Source of the DNA: Streptomyces sp.
GTDB lineage: Bacteria > Actinomycetota > Actinomycetes > Streptomycetales > Streptomycetaceae
Direction of reading: 5' to 3'
Length of the DNA stretch: 55,601 bases
Assembly: GCF_019510245.1 (NCBI RefSeq)
Contig: NZ_JAEKKT010000193.1
Location: 31,276-86,876, forward strand
Positions 1 to 9,126 of the stretch are shown piece after piece. A program made the translations under genes and the position numbers. The notes beneath the pieces are model-generated. The model did not search any database. It had not been told where the DNA came from and was given only the letters and a program-made list of their open reading frames with translations. Positions within the stretch are counted from its first letter, which is position 1. Every line of letters begins with the position of its first letter.

Positions 1-165
1 GCCGGCAACTCGACCTGCGGCATCGACGACGGCTACCTGCACCCGCGGTTCCCGTCCCAGGCCGCGACCGGCGGCGCCGCCCCGACCGGCCCGTCCGTCG
101 ACCCCTACGACCGCAGCCGCGACATCACCAAGGAGGAGGCCTGCGGCACGGTCAGCAGGACCTAG
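1..165 (+). CDS. C-terminal end of an unrecognised protein (5' truncated)
   Basis: The window opens inside a reading frame that runs to TAG at 163-165 and gives the last 54 residues of a protein. The tail is rich in Gly, Pro, Ser and Asp and has two cysteines, one near its start (STCGIDDGY) and one near its end (EEACGTVSRT), which could form a disulphide in an exported protein. I do not recognise a family from this piece. The gene ends just before a strong terminator, so it closes its own transcription unit. Confidence 0.6.
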   Translation, partial: AGNSTCGIDDGYLHPRFPSQAATGGAAPTGPSVDPYDRSRDITKEEACGTVSRT

Positions 166-203
166 GTGTGCTGTCCTTCCGCGTCTGTTGCCGGGCGCAG
201 GCG

Positions 204-240
204 AAGGGCCCCGCGGGACGGAGCCGCGGGGCCCTTCTTT
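204..240 (+). terminator. Intrinsic terminator after the first gene
   Basis: A perfect 13-bp stem (204-216 with 224-236) around a 7-base loop is followed by a T-rich run, CTTT. It lies 39 bases after the stop codon, as expected for rho-independent termination of the upstream gene. Confidence 0.85.
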
Positions 241-786
241 CGTCAGCACCGACGTCAGGGCAGCGTCGGTGCCTGGGAGCGGCGCCGGGGGGTTGCGCCG
301 CTGGTCGCTGTGCCCTGTACCGCCGTCCGAGCCCCGGGTCGGCGCCCCGGCGCGCACGGGGCGTACGGCAGGTCTCGACCTTTGGCGGACGGTCGGTGCA
401 CGGCAATTGCGTTGCCTGAAGCGGGACTTGGGAACTCCGAAGGCCTTGGGGGCCTGCTACGCATCGTGCTGGATGTACGCGGCCTCCGCAACCGTTTGAC
501 CCAGCCCTTGTGCATTTTTGCATTTTCCGCCGGTCGGCCCCGGGCGTCCCCGGAGCCGACCGTCTCTTGGGTGACCGGGCTGCTGTCCCCTGCCGTCCGG
601 TCACTTGACTGGAGCGAGGTCCCACGGCGCACGGTACGTCCCGTACGCCTCATCGCCCCAGCGAAGCCACGCGTGGTTCTTTCGGGCCCGCCCCTGGCTG
701 ACACGGACACTCCTCCAACGAAGCGGCCCGCGGGCCGGTCACGCGCCGTACGGGTGAGAAGAGCCCCGAACTCAGATCCGCCCGAC
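241..786. other. 546-bp region without a recognisable gene
   Basis: I see no convincing gene here; the frames that stay open lack ribosome-binding sites and typical codon bias. The middle part (about 400-530) is less GC-rich than its surroundings. It holds a direct repeat TGCATTTT-TGCATTTT at about 511-526. This is followed by an 8-bp hairpin (CGGTCGGC at 531-538 with GCCGACCG at 555-562). A TTGACC hexamer at 495-500 could be a -35 box, but no clear -10 follows. A 14-bp perfect palindrome (724-737) may help end the leftward chorismate mutase transcript. An untranslated RNA is possible but not shown. Confidence 0.4.
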
Positions 787-1068
787 TCAGATGCGACCCC
801 GGCACAGCTCCAGGAGGGTCATGGCCAGCGCCGTGCCGGGCCTGCCGAGCGCCGCGCTGTAGTGGCCGAGGACCTCCATCTCCCGGGAGAGGTTCACCCG
901 GCGGCCGCCGGAGGCGATCCGGGCCTCCTGGACGACGGCGGAGACGGCCATCCGTTCCTGGATCAGGCCGATGATCCGGTCGTCGAGCGCGTCGATGCGC
1001 TCCCGCGCACCGGTGATCACCTCGGCGGCCTCGTGGGTACGGGCACCGGTCACGTCGATCGCGTTCAT
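787..1068 (-). CDS. Chorismate mutase, AroQ class
   Basis: This 93-residue protein fits the small all-helical AroQ (CM_2) chorismate mutases, which turn chorismate into prephenate, the branch point to phenylalanine and tyrosine. The family pattern is visible: an N-terminal helix ARERIDALDDRIIGLIQERM with the substrate-binding Arg and Asp, then VQEARIASGG, then NLSREMEVL. The length matches stand-alone cytoplasmic AroQ enzymes, and no signal peptide is seen. The ATG lies 6-9 bases after GAGGAG on the minus strand. The gene is divergent from guaA. A terminator and a short Phe/Tyr-containing reading frame lie upstream and may control it by attenuation. Confidence 0.88.
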   Translation of the reverse strand: MNAIDVTGARTHEAAEVITGARERIDALDDRIIGLIQERMAVSAVVQEARIASGGRRVNLSREMEVLGHYSAALGRPGTALAMTLLELCRGRI

Positions 1069-1134
1069 GGGGGCTCCTCGTCTGTCCTTGCCGGAAGGGT
1101 GCGGTGCCCCGGAGCGACCGATCCGGAGAAAACA

Positions 1135-1171
1135 CCAGGCGCCCCGGACCTTGTCGGCCCGGGGCGCCTGG
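1135..1171 (-). terminator. Terminator hairpin in the chorismate mutase leader
   Basis: A perfect 13-bp stem (1135-1147 with 1159-1171) has an 11-base loop. On the minus strand it is followed by TGTTTTCT, a good U tract. It lies about 70 bases upstream of the chorismate mutase start and after the small leader frame, so it would cut leftward transcripts short before the gene. Its position is that of an attenuator rather than an end-of-gene terminator. Confidence 0.7.
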
Positions 1172-1190
1172 GAAGTCGCTTGTCAGTTGC

Positions 1191-1262
1191 TCAAGCAGCA
1201 CGACCATGGCAGCCGGTGGGCCGGTTGCCATAGGTAAAGAGGAAGGTCGTCTGGGTGAGCAT
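1191..1262 (-). CDS. Candidate 23-residue leader peptide of an attenuator
   Basis: On the minus strand an ATG opens a 23-codon frame with the core TTFLFTYGNR, so two Phe and one Tyr sit close together. Its stop lies 20 bases before the terminator hairpin that precedes chorismate mutase. No Shine-Dalgarno sequence is visible. A -10-like CATACT lies 6 bases upstream of the ATG, so the message could be leaderless, which is common in Streptomyces. After the aromatic codons two further hairpins can form: GGCA/TGCC with CCGG/CCGG, and GCTTG/CAAGC. The stretch CGGCCC can also pair with GGGCCG in the terminator loop. This is inferred from layout only. Confidence 0.4.
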   Translation of the reverse strand: MLTQTTFLFTYGNRPTGCHGRAA

Positions 1263-1312
1263 GGGGGGAGTATGCCACAGGAGTACGGCGAGGTGTCCCG
1301 CGCCCACCCCGT

Positions 1313-1318
1313 TAGAAT
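1313..1318 (+). promoter_or_regulatory. Probable -10 box of guaA
   Basis: TAGAAT is a near-consensus -10 hexamer 42 bases before the guaA start. A clear -35 is not visible at the expected distance. It overlaps the divergent region from which the chorismate mutase leader would be read leftward. Confidence 0.45.
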
Positions 1319-1359
1319 CGGTGAACACAGACCCCCGCCCGACCGCCGGAAGGCACCCC

Positions 1360-2940
<1,581 letters not shown>

Positions 2941-2943
2941 GCC

Positions 2944-2996
2944 CCGAGAAGCGGCCGCTGAGAAGCGGCCCTGAGAAGAGGTCCTGAGAAGAGGTG
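2944..2996 (+). repeat. 13-bp tandem repeat after guaA
   Basis: About four copies of a unit based on CTGAGAAGMGGYC begin three bases after the guaA stop codon. The last copies merge into the left arm of the following terminator. It is non-coding. Confidence 0.6.
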
Positions 2997-3023
2997 GTGC
3001 CGTTGCGGCGGTGCCACCTCTTC
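2988..3023 (+). terminator. guaA: Terminator downstream of guaA
   Basis: A 10-bp stem, GAAGAGGTGG (2988-2997) with CCACCTCTTC (3014-3023), has a GC-rich loop and no T tract. Such U-less hairpins are common terminators in Streptomyces. The left arm is part of the tandem repeat. Confidence 0.6.
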
Positions 3024-3174
3024 GACGTGTGTCGTACGCGTCACCCGGCTGTCGATTCCCGACATCTTCTGTCGCGATCTGCTCGCGTGCGTCATCTTTA
3101 CAGAACAGCTCTGTTTTCCTGCGCTGACCGGCGGTAACTTCCGCCCGTAACACAAACCCAGTGCTGGAGGACCT

Positions 3175-3969
3175 ATGCACGGGCCGACTCCGCCCCTGCC
3201 GCTGCCCACCGATCAGCTCCAGTTCGCGATGCCGCCGATGTACGACTCGCTCGACGACGAGCGCCGGCACCGCAAGGAGCGGCTCGCCGGAGCGCTGCGG
3301 ATCTTCGGCCGGGCCGGACTGGAGGACGGGGTGTCCGGGCACATCACCGCCCGCGACCCCGAGTACTCGAACTGCTTCTGGGTCAATCCGTTCGGCATGT
3401 CGTTCAAGCACGTCACCGTCGGCGACCTCGTCCTGGCCAACCAGGACGGCCAGGTGATCGAGGGCCGCTACCACGTCAACCAGGCCGCCTTCACCGTCCA
3501 CGCCCAGGTGCACGCGGCCCGCCCGGACGTCGTCGCCGTCGCCCACTGCCACTCCGTGCACGGCCGTGCCCTGTCCGCCCTCGGCGACCTGCTCGACCCG
3601 ATCAGCCAGGAGAGCTGCGCCTTCTACGAGGACCACGCCCTCTACGACGCCTACACCGGCGTCGCCGTCGACGCCGAGGAGGGCCGCCGGATCGCCGCCG
3701 CGCTCGGCTCCCGCAAGGCGCTGGTGCTGCGCAACCACGGGCTGCTGACCGTCGGCGACTCGGTGGACGCGGCGGCCTGGTGGTTCCTGTCCATGGAGAA
3801 GTCCGCGCAGGTCCAGCTGACCGCGAAGGCGGCGGGGCGGCCCCTGCTCATCGACCACAAGCTCGCCGTCGCCACCCGGGAACAGCTCGGCGGCGACCTG
3901 GTGGCCTGGATCAACTACCAGCCGCTGTGGCAGGACATCAGCCGCAGCGAACCGGACCTGCTGAGCTAG
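3175..3969 (+). CDS. Class II aldolase/adducin family protein
   Basis: The 264-residue protein has the class II aldolase/adducin fold of fuculose- and ribulose-phosphate aldolases, which use a divalent metal. Visible signatures are GLEDGVSGHITARDP near residue 50, the metal-binding VAHCHSVHG near residue 125 and LRNHGLLTVGD near residue 183. The ATG at 3175 has GGAGG 5 bases upstream. The substrate cannot be read from sequence; many actinobacterial members of this group have no assigned reaction. The upstream region contains an imperfect palindrome AACAG-CT-CTGTT (3104-3115) that could be an operator. The gene stands alone. Confidence 0.85.
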   Translation: MHGPTPPLPLPTDQLQFAMPPMYDSLDDERRHRKERLAGALRIFGRAGLEDGVSGHITARDPEYSNCFWVNPFGMSFKHVTVGDLVLANQDGQVIEGRYHVNQAAFTVHAQVHAARPDVVAVAHCHSVHGRALSALGDLLDPISQESCAFYEDHALYDAYTGVAVDAEEGRRIAAALGSRKALVLRNHGLLTVGDSVDAAAWWFLSMEKSAQVQLTAKAAGRPLLIDHKLAVATREQLGGDLVAWINYQPLWQDISRSEPDLLS

Positions 3970-4023
3970 ACGCTCCGCTGGAAGCGCCGCGATCTGGTGT
4001 CTGCCGTCTGCGGCGCCGTCGTG

Positions 4024-4090
4024 GCTGGTCGCGCAGTTCCTCCCCCCAGCCTTCGGCCGGGGGGACCCCCAGCGCCCCTTCGGGGCGCGC
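4024..4090. repeat. Dispersed Streptomyces intergenic repeat, copy 1
   Basis: This segment carries the motif CAGCCTTCGGCCGG inside C-run/G-run arms, then GCGCCCCTTCGGGGCGC. It forms two adjacent hairpins between two convergent genes and probably works as a bidirectional terminator. Related copies occur at 35521-35588 and 47854-47904. Confidence 0.65.
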
Positions 4091-4112
4091 CACCCGGCCC
4101 ACAGCGCCCTTC

Positions 4113-4173
4113 GAGGTGCTGCCCGGCCCTCAGCTGCCTTCAGGGTGCTGCCCGGCGCCCAGCTGCCTTCAGG
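4113..4173. repeat. Two-copy 28-29-bp tandem repeat
   Basis: Two near-identical units, each running GGTGCTGCCCGGC then CAGCTGCCTTCA, lie end to end just beyond the 3' end of the leftward DUF4429 gene. They are non-coding. Confidence 0.5.
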
Positions 4174-4192
4174 GTGCCGACCAGCCCGCGGC

Positions 4193-5080
4193 TCAGAAGC
4201 TCCGCAGGACGGCTGCCTTGGTCAGGGTGAACTCCTCGTCCGTGAGGACCCCGTCCCGGTGCAGTTCGCCCAGTTCCCGCAGTCTGCGCAGCAGGACGTC
4301 GTGGTGGTCGGCCGCCTGGCGCGGCACGGCCGGCGGGGGCCGGTCCCGGTCGGCGCACTCCGCGCCCGGCCGGGTCGAGGGATGCGGCAGCCGGGCCGTG
4401 ACCGCCGCCGCGACCAGCGCCGTCAGCAGGTCGCGGCGGACACTGCCCCACAGGTCGAGGGCGTAGGGGTCGCGCTCGGCCGGCCGCTTCGAGAACACCG
4501 TCTCCCGGGTCACGAACCGCAGGAAGCCGTCCTCGTGGCCGGAGTTGGGCAGCCACTCCACCTGCACCAGGTCGCCGACGCCGATGATCCGGGGCCCGGT
4601 GGCCCGCTTGACCCGGTCGGAGGTGTCGGCCCAGTCGATGCGCACCTGCGTACCGTCGAACGACACAATGCCGTCCGAGGAGCGCACCGACACCGGCACC
4701 GGCGGCCCCGGCAGCAGATACGTCCGCGCCGGCTCCTTCGGGACCTGGTCCAGCAGCAGCGACTGCCGGATCTCCGCCACCACGTACTCGGCCACCCCCG
4801 ACCGGTCCCCGTCCACCGTCAGCCGGTACGGATCCGCGGCCTCCGGCAGTCGCCCGCCCGTCGCCTGCAGCAACGGGTCGGCCCCCTCGCGCAGCCGCAT
4901 CCTCAGCCGCCCCCGCCTGCGCTCCGGCGCGTACACCACCCCCGCCACCGCCTCCAGGGGTACGGCGATCTCCCCGTAGGTCTGCCGGAACAGCGGCACG
5001 GAGCGGTGGCGTCCCGGCGTGATCCGGACCGTGCTGCCGTCGAAGGCCCAGGTCCCGTCCCGCTGGATGATCTCGGCCAT
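4193..5080 (-). CDS. DUF4429 protein with C-terminal SHOCT domain
   Basis: The 295-residue protein contains two similar halves: GTWAFDGSTVRI near residue 9 and GIVSFDGTQVRI near residue 134. Each starts a DUF4429 unit, a domain found mainly in actinobacteria. A C-terminal SHOCT-type short helical domain follows (RRLRELGELHRDGVLTDEEF), a module that usually mediates oligomerisation. No signal peptide or membrane span is seen, so the protein is probably cytosolic. The function is unknown. The gene is divergent from the membrane protein at 5269, and its last 10 residues replace the usual stop-proximal linker with a short tail. Confidence 0.8.
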   Translation of the reverse strand: MAEIIQRDGTWAFDGSTVRITPGRHRSVPLFRQTYGEIAVPLEAVAGVVYAPERRRGRLRMRLREGADPLLQATGGRLPEAADPYRLTVDGDRSGVAEYVVAEIRQSLLLDQVPKEPARTYLLPGPPVPVSVRSSDGIVSFDGTQVRIDWADTSDRVKRATGPRIIGVGDLVQVEWLPNSGHEDGFLRFVTRETVFSKRPAERDPYALDLWGSVRRDLLTALVAAAVTARLPHPSTRPGAECADRDRPPPAVPRQAADHHDVLLRRLRELGELHRDGVLTDEEFTLTKAAVLRSF

Positions 5081-5268
5081 GGGGAAATTCTCGCAGCCGG
5101 GTCAACACGGCTGCCGTACCTTCACCCGCCGCGACCGGCCCACTGAACGCGAACGGCGTGGGGTAGGGCACAATTCGCACTCGACACAAGGGAGTTGCGC
5201 GACGGCGTCCGGCCCCGGGGAGGGCCCTGCGCGTCGCGCCCCGGGCGTGGGGAAGGCGGGCGTCGGGC

Positions 5269-6546
5269 GTGGCGGTGCAGGAGGCGGGGCAGGGCGCCCG
5301 TTCGGGTGTCCACGGGGGCGGCTGCGCGTGCGGGGACTGTCCGCACGGGGCACGCGAGGGACACCGGCGGGCGGTCGCCGAATTCCTTCTCAAGCGGGAG
5401 GAGTTCGCGTCGGGGCAGGGGCTGCCCGCGGCGGTGGCCCACTCGGCCTCCGCCTCCCGCCAGTGGGTCTCCGAGGAACTCACCCAGTCCGCCGAGGTGG
5501 TCGCCGAACGCGGCCGCGCCGAGGGCCAGGCCTGGCTGGCCCGCCTGTGGCTGCGCACCGCGTGCACCGTCTGGGCCGTCGTCGTGATCATGCTTCTCAT
5601 CCAGGCGCTCACCGCCATCGGTGCGGGCTGGACCAGCGCCCGCACCGCCGGGCTGCTCGCCGCCCTGCTCGTGGCGCTCGCCCTCACCGCCGCCTCCTGG
5701 TTCCACCGCTCGCGCGGCGGGGTGCTCGCCCCCGTCATCGGCGAGGACAACCGCATGTCCACCTCCCGCACCGTCGCCGCCTCCTGGGTCCTCTTCGTCG
5801 CCTACGCCGTCCTCGTGCTGGCCGGCCGCCTGGCGGCCGCCTCCTCTCCCGCCGACCGCGACGCCCTCGTCTCCGGCCTCGACCTTGCCCGGGGCGCCGG
5901 TGCGGTCACGGTCCTCGCCGTGGTCTGCGGCATCGCCGTCCTGGTCCGCCGGGTGGTCGGCCTGCGCATCGCCGGCCAGCGCCTGCAGAAGGTGCGCGCC
6001 CACCGCCCCCGCGCCGCCGACCTGCTCACCGACGACTCCGGCCGCGGCACCTTTGCCGACATCCAGTACGTCGTCATCAGCGCCGTCGCCCTGCTCTTCG
6101 CCGCCGTACGGCTCGCCCGCCGCCCCGACCAGCTCCCCGACCTGCCCTGGGGCCTCGCGACGGTGGTCCTGATCTCCGCCGCGACGTACCTGGCCGGCAA
6201 GTACGCCGAGGGCGGCCGCCCGGTGATCCTCTCCGTCGTCCGCGCCCGCGAGGCCGGTGACCTGGACGCCCCGATCCGCACCGGCGACGACATCGAGATC
6301 CGCGGCACCGGCTTCGTCCCGCCCGGCGCCCAGACCGCAGACCGCCTCTCCCGCATGGTGGTCCGCATCGGCGCCGTCAACGTCCACGTCCCCCTGGTCC
6401 CGGTCACCGGCGGGTTCAGCAACCCCACGGACCACGTCCTCACCGTCCCCGTCCCTGCCGACGTGGAGCCCGGCTCCGTCGAGGTCCAGGTGGTGACGGC
6501 GGCCGGAGTGGCGACCAACCGGTGCGTGGTCGAGGTGACGGACTGA
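5269..6546 (+). CDS. Multi-span membrane protein of unknown function
   Basis: The 425-residue protein has an N-terminal cysteine-rich stretch (GGGCACGDCPHG) that could bind metal. Several predicted membrane spans follow at about residues 100-150, 165-185, 210-225 and 265-305. The C-terminal 100 residues are soluble, with beta-like text GDDIEIRGTGFVPPG and VPADVEPGSVEVQVVTAAG that resembles an IPT/TIG-type fold. The start is uncertain: GTG 5269 is the first start codon after an in-frame TAG at 5164, and GGAAGG lies 14 bases upstream, which is far. I do not recognise a named family. It is divergent from the DUF4429 gene. Confidence 0.7.
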   Translation: MAVQEAGQGARSGVHGGGCACGDCPHGAREGHRRAVAEFLLKREEFASGQGLPAAVAHSASASRQWVSEELTQSAEVVAERGRAEGQAWLARLWLRTACTVWAVVVIMLLIQALTAIGAGWTSARTAGLLAALLVALALTAASWFHRSRGGVLAPVIGEDNRMSTSRTVAASWVLFVAYAVLVLAGRLAAASSPADRDALVSGLDLARGAGAVTVLAVVCGIAVLVRRVVGLRIAGQRLQKVRAHRPRAADLLTDDSGRGTFADIQYVVISAVALLFAAVRLARRPDQLPDLPWGLATVVLISAATYLAGKYAEGGRPVILSVVRAREAGDLDAPIRTGDDIEIRGTGFVPPGAQTADRLSRMVVRIGAVNVHVPLVPVTGGFSNPTDHVLTVPVPADVEPGSVEVQVVTAAGVATNRCVVEVTD

Positions 6547-6579
6547 GGAGCCGGTCCGGCCAGGGGCGGAGCCCGAACC

Positions 6580-6600
6580 GGCCGGGTCCCGCACCCGGCC
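6580..6600 (+). terminator. Hairpin after the 5269 membrane protein gene
   Basis: An 8-bp stem, GGCCGGGT with ACCCGGCC, has a 5-base loop and no T run. It lies 33 bases after the stop codon. Confidence 0.5.
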
Positions 6601-6749
6601 CTCCCTGCCCGCCTTTCTCCACTCTCCCGGGTGTCTCAGTCCGGCCGAAATTCGGAAAAACGTCCGGGAGAGGGTTGAGCGGGCCGTGGCTGTCGTACGT
6701 ATGGTCTGTTGAGGGGCCCGGGTACTGCGGCGAGAGGCGGCTACTGGCG

Positions 6750-7289
6750 ATGACTCACGGCATTCGTTCGGACACGCACACTCCGTACCTCGACGGCGAC
6801 CGCGGACTGCGGGACACTGCCACCCGATACGCCCTCCTTCCCTTGCGGATCTTCCTGGGCGTCACCTTCATCTACGCCGGCCTGGACAAACTGACCGACA
6901 GCGCCTTCCTCAAATCCGGCGGCTCCGGGTCCATCGGCGACACCATGCGTGCCGTCCGTGACTCCGCCGCGATCCCGGCCCTGGTCGACCTGGCCCTGAA
7001 GAACCCTGTCGGCTTCGGCACCGCGATCGCCATCGGCGAGCTGGCCGTCGGCCTCGGCACCCTCTTCGGTCTGCTGGCCCGGCTGGCCGCGCTCGGCGGC
7101 GCCCTGATCTCGCTCAGCCTCTGGCTGACCGTAAGCTGGGCCAACTCCCCGTACTACTACGGCAACGACCTCGCCTACCTGATGGCCTGGCTGCCCCTGG
7201 TGCTCGCCGGCGCGCCCTACCTCTCCCTGGACGCGATGCTCCGCGCCCGGCGCCGACACCGCTCCGCACGGGCTTCGCTGGGCCTCTAG
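6750..7289 (+). CDS. DoxX family membrane protein
   Basis: This 179-residue protein has four predicted membrane spans and the DoxX family pattern LRIFLGVTFIYAGLDKLTD near residue 30, followed by IAIGELAVGLGTLFGLLARLAALG. DoxX-like proteins are inner-membrane proteins linked to quinone or thiol redox chemistry; the exact job here is not known. I chose ATG 6750 because GAGAGGCGG lies about 9 bases upstream and the protein then has a normal family N-terminus. A longer in-frame extension upstream to 6522 runs into the preceding terminator. A TATGGT hexamer at about 6698 might be the -10. Confidence 0.8.
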   Translation: MTHGIRSDTHTPYLDGDRGLRDTATRYALLPLRIFLGVTFIYAGLDKLTDSAFLKSGGSGSIGDTMRAVRDSAAIPALVDLALKNPVGFGTAIAIGELAVGLGTLFGLLARLAALGGALISLSLWLTVSWANSPYYYGNDLAYLMAWLPLVLAGAPYLSLDAMLRARRRHRSARASLGL

Positions 7290-7307
7290 CGGGCTCCTGA
7301 ACGGCTT

Positions 7308-7517
7308 CTACCTCTCCGGTGTGCCGCGGCGCCTGCGTATCGCCCGGGTCAGCGCCGCGGTCACCCCGGCGAGGAAGAGGCCGACCACCGTCACGGGGAT
7401 GACCGCGAACCACTCGGTGTCCCACCAGCCGCCCGCGTCACCGGCGTAGGCGATCCCCGCTGCCGTCAGGAAGACACCGACGACCAGCCGTCCCGGCTGG
7501 AACTCATGCCGCAGCAC
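7308..7517 (-). CDS. Small membrane protein coupled to the PspC gene
   Basis: The 69-residue protein has two predicted membrane helices (LVVGVFLTAAGIAYA and FAVIPVTVVGLFLAGVTAAL) and a basic tail. Its ATG overlaps the end of the PspC gene by 14 bases, which implies translational coupling. It probably works with the PspC membrane stress protein. No family name is assigned. Confidence 0.75.
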   Translation of the reverse strand: MLRHEFQPGRLVVGVFLTAAGIAYAGDAGGWWDTEWFAVIPVTVVGLFLAGVTAALTRAIRRRRGTPER

Positions 7518-8928
7518 GGGTCACCTCCACCTGTCCCGCGCCGACCTGGAGGTCCAGGTCGAGCGTCCCCGCGTTCTTCGCGCCGCTCGCCGGCGGCAGC
7601 GTCACGTCCTTGTGCCGGCCCGGTTCCACGTCCACGTCCTTCTTGTCGTCACCGGGCAGCCGGATGTCGCCCACCCCCACGTCGATGCTCATCCGCACGG
7701 TCACGTCCGCCGGTACGACGATCTTCAACTGGCCCGCGCCCACCTCGGCCGACGTCGACACCGTCCGCCCCTGGGCGACGCGTATGTGCGTCAGGTCCAG
7801 GGTGGCCACGCCCGTCCCGAGGTCGTACGCGGGCGACACCTCCGCCGCGGTGGTGGGTGTCCAGGAGGCCCGTGTCCAGTGGGTGCTGATGTCGGACGGG
7901 AGGGCCGTCGCGACCGCGAGCAGGGCCGCCGTGAGCAGGGCAAGAAACAGCGAGCCGGCCCCGGTGCGCCCGAGGAACGAACTGAGCGCCGTCCCCAGCC
8001 CGAACACGATCAGCGCGCAGGCCAGACCGGCCTGGAGGCTGGTGCCCAGCGGGTGCGTGTCCCATGTCAGACCCGTGCCCAGACTGCCCGCCACGAGAGC
8101 GAACAGGAAGATCCAGCCGCCGATCCAGCGCGGTCCGCGCGGCTTCGGAGGCGGGCTCTGCCGGGTCCGCGCGTCCTGGCCGTGGACCCACGGGGTGCTC
8201 AGGCGGAAGTCGAGCCCGGGGGCCTCCCGTCCGCGGACGTCGGCCGGGCCCCACAGGTAGCCGGTGCCCCCGACGTGCGTGCCGTCCTTGACGATCGGGT
8301 CCCGCCACCACGAGGGGTAGGAGATCGGGATCGGCGGTGCCTGGGCCTCCGGCGGGGCGTCGGCGACGGCCTGGGCGGACAGCGGGTCGGGGTCGGGGGC
8401 GCCGCGCTGCCGCGACCAGTACCCGGCGCCGGCCAGCAGCAGGGAGAGGACGACGGCGAACGCCAGCACCTGGCCGTTCCTGATCATCGTCAGCAGCACT
8501 CCGCAGCCGACCAGTGCGAACAGCACGGCCGCCAGGGCCTGCCCGTCGACCCGGCCGGTCAGCAGCTTGCGGACCTCGTTCTCCTCGTCGTCCTCGTACG
8601 GCACGAAGAGCCAGGCGAAGCCGTAGAAGAGGAGACCGATCCCGCCGGTCGCGGCCAGCACGGCCAAGGTGATGCGGAAGATCACCGGGTCCAGGTCGGT
8701 GTGGCGGCCGAGCCCCGCGCACACGCCCGCGATCATCTTGTGCCGGCGGTCGCGCCGGAACCGGGGGGAGGCCGCGCCGACGGCGTCCGCGCCGGTGCCG
8801 GCGGCACCGGCCCCCGCCGCGGCCGTCCCCGCCGCGGCGGGCGCGGCATCCGACGGCCCGGTGCCCGCAGCGGGCCGCGGGCCGGGGCCGGGTCCCGGAC
8901 CCGTCGCGGCGTGCTCGTGATCAGTCAT
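7504..8928 (-). CDS. PspC domain membrane protein with LiaF-like C-terminal part
   Basis: The 474-residue protein starts with a Gly/Ala/Pro-rich disordered segment and then a PspC domain (FRRDRRHKMIAGVCAGLGRHT near residue 57, ending in WLFVPYE). Several more membrane spans follow. The C-terminal 100 residues form repeated short beta motifs (GTGVATLDLTHI, VGAGQLKIVVP, VGVGDIRLPG), as in the LiaF/DUF4097-type domains that sense envelope stress. The gene is divergent from a kinase that itself starts with a PspC domain. It therefore probably senses or buffers membrane stress together with that two-component system. No good ribosome-binding site is visible before ATG 8928. Confidence 0.82.
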   Translation of the reverse strand: MTDHEHAATGPGPGPGPRPAAGTGPSDAAPAAAGTAAAGAGAAGTGADAVGAASPRFRRDRRHKMIAGVCAGLGRHTDLDPVIFRITLAVLAATGGIGLLFYGFAWLFVPYEDDEENEVRKLLTGRVDGQALAAVLFALVGCGVLLTMIRNGQVLAFAVVLSLLLAGAGYWSRQRGAPDPDPLSAQAVADAPPEAQAPPIPISYPSWWRDPIVKDGTHVGGTGYLWGPADVRGREAPGLDFRLSTPWVHGQDARTRQSPPPKPRGPRWIGGWIFLFALVAGSLGTGLTWDTHPLGTSLQAGLACALIVFGLGTALSSFLGRTGAGSLFLALLTAALLAVATALPSDISTHWTRASWTPTTAAEVSPAYDLGTGVATLDLTHIRVAQGRTVSTSAEVGAGQLKIVVPADVTVRMSIDVGVGDIRLPGDDKKDVDVEPGRHKDVTLPPASGAKNAGTLDLDLQVGAGQVEVTRAAA

Positions 8929-8972
8929 GAGTCAATGGTGACGGCCGTGCGGCCGCAGCGGCAGTCGGGATG

Positions 8973-9092
8973 ACCCTGGCCGAACCCTGAAATCGGCCCC
9001 GAGGCCGGACCGGGAAGCGTTCGAACGGTGCCGCGGGGCCCGGAACCGGAGGAAATCCGAAGATCAGGGGAGTCTCGGGGGTCGACCCTGAT
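8973..9092. promoter_or_regulatory. Candidate operator cluster between the PspC gene and the kinase gene
   Basis: The divergent region carries ACCCTG at 8973-8978 and again at 8984-8989, exactly 11 bp apart. It also carries a perfect inverted pair ATCAGGG (9063-9069) and CCCTGAT (9086-9092). The shared core CAGGG/CCCTG, repeated on one helix face, is what a binding site for the LuxR-type regulator encoded next door could look like. No binding data are implied. Confidence 0.35.
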
Positions 9093-9126
9093 GCTCCGCA
9101 CCTGCGGGCGTGTGAACATCGATGGC

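Noticed and set aside
1180..1200. TTGTCAGTTGC as another DNA-damage promoter
   Set aside because: It lacks the GTG after TTGTCA and has no TAnnnT at N8, and it lies inside the attenuator stem region.
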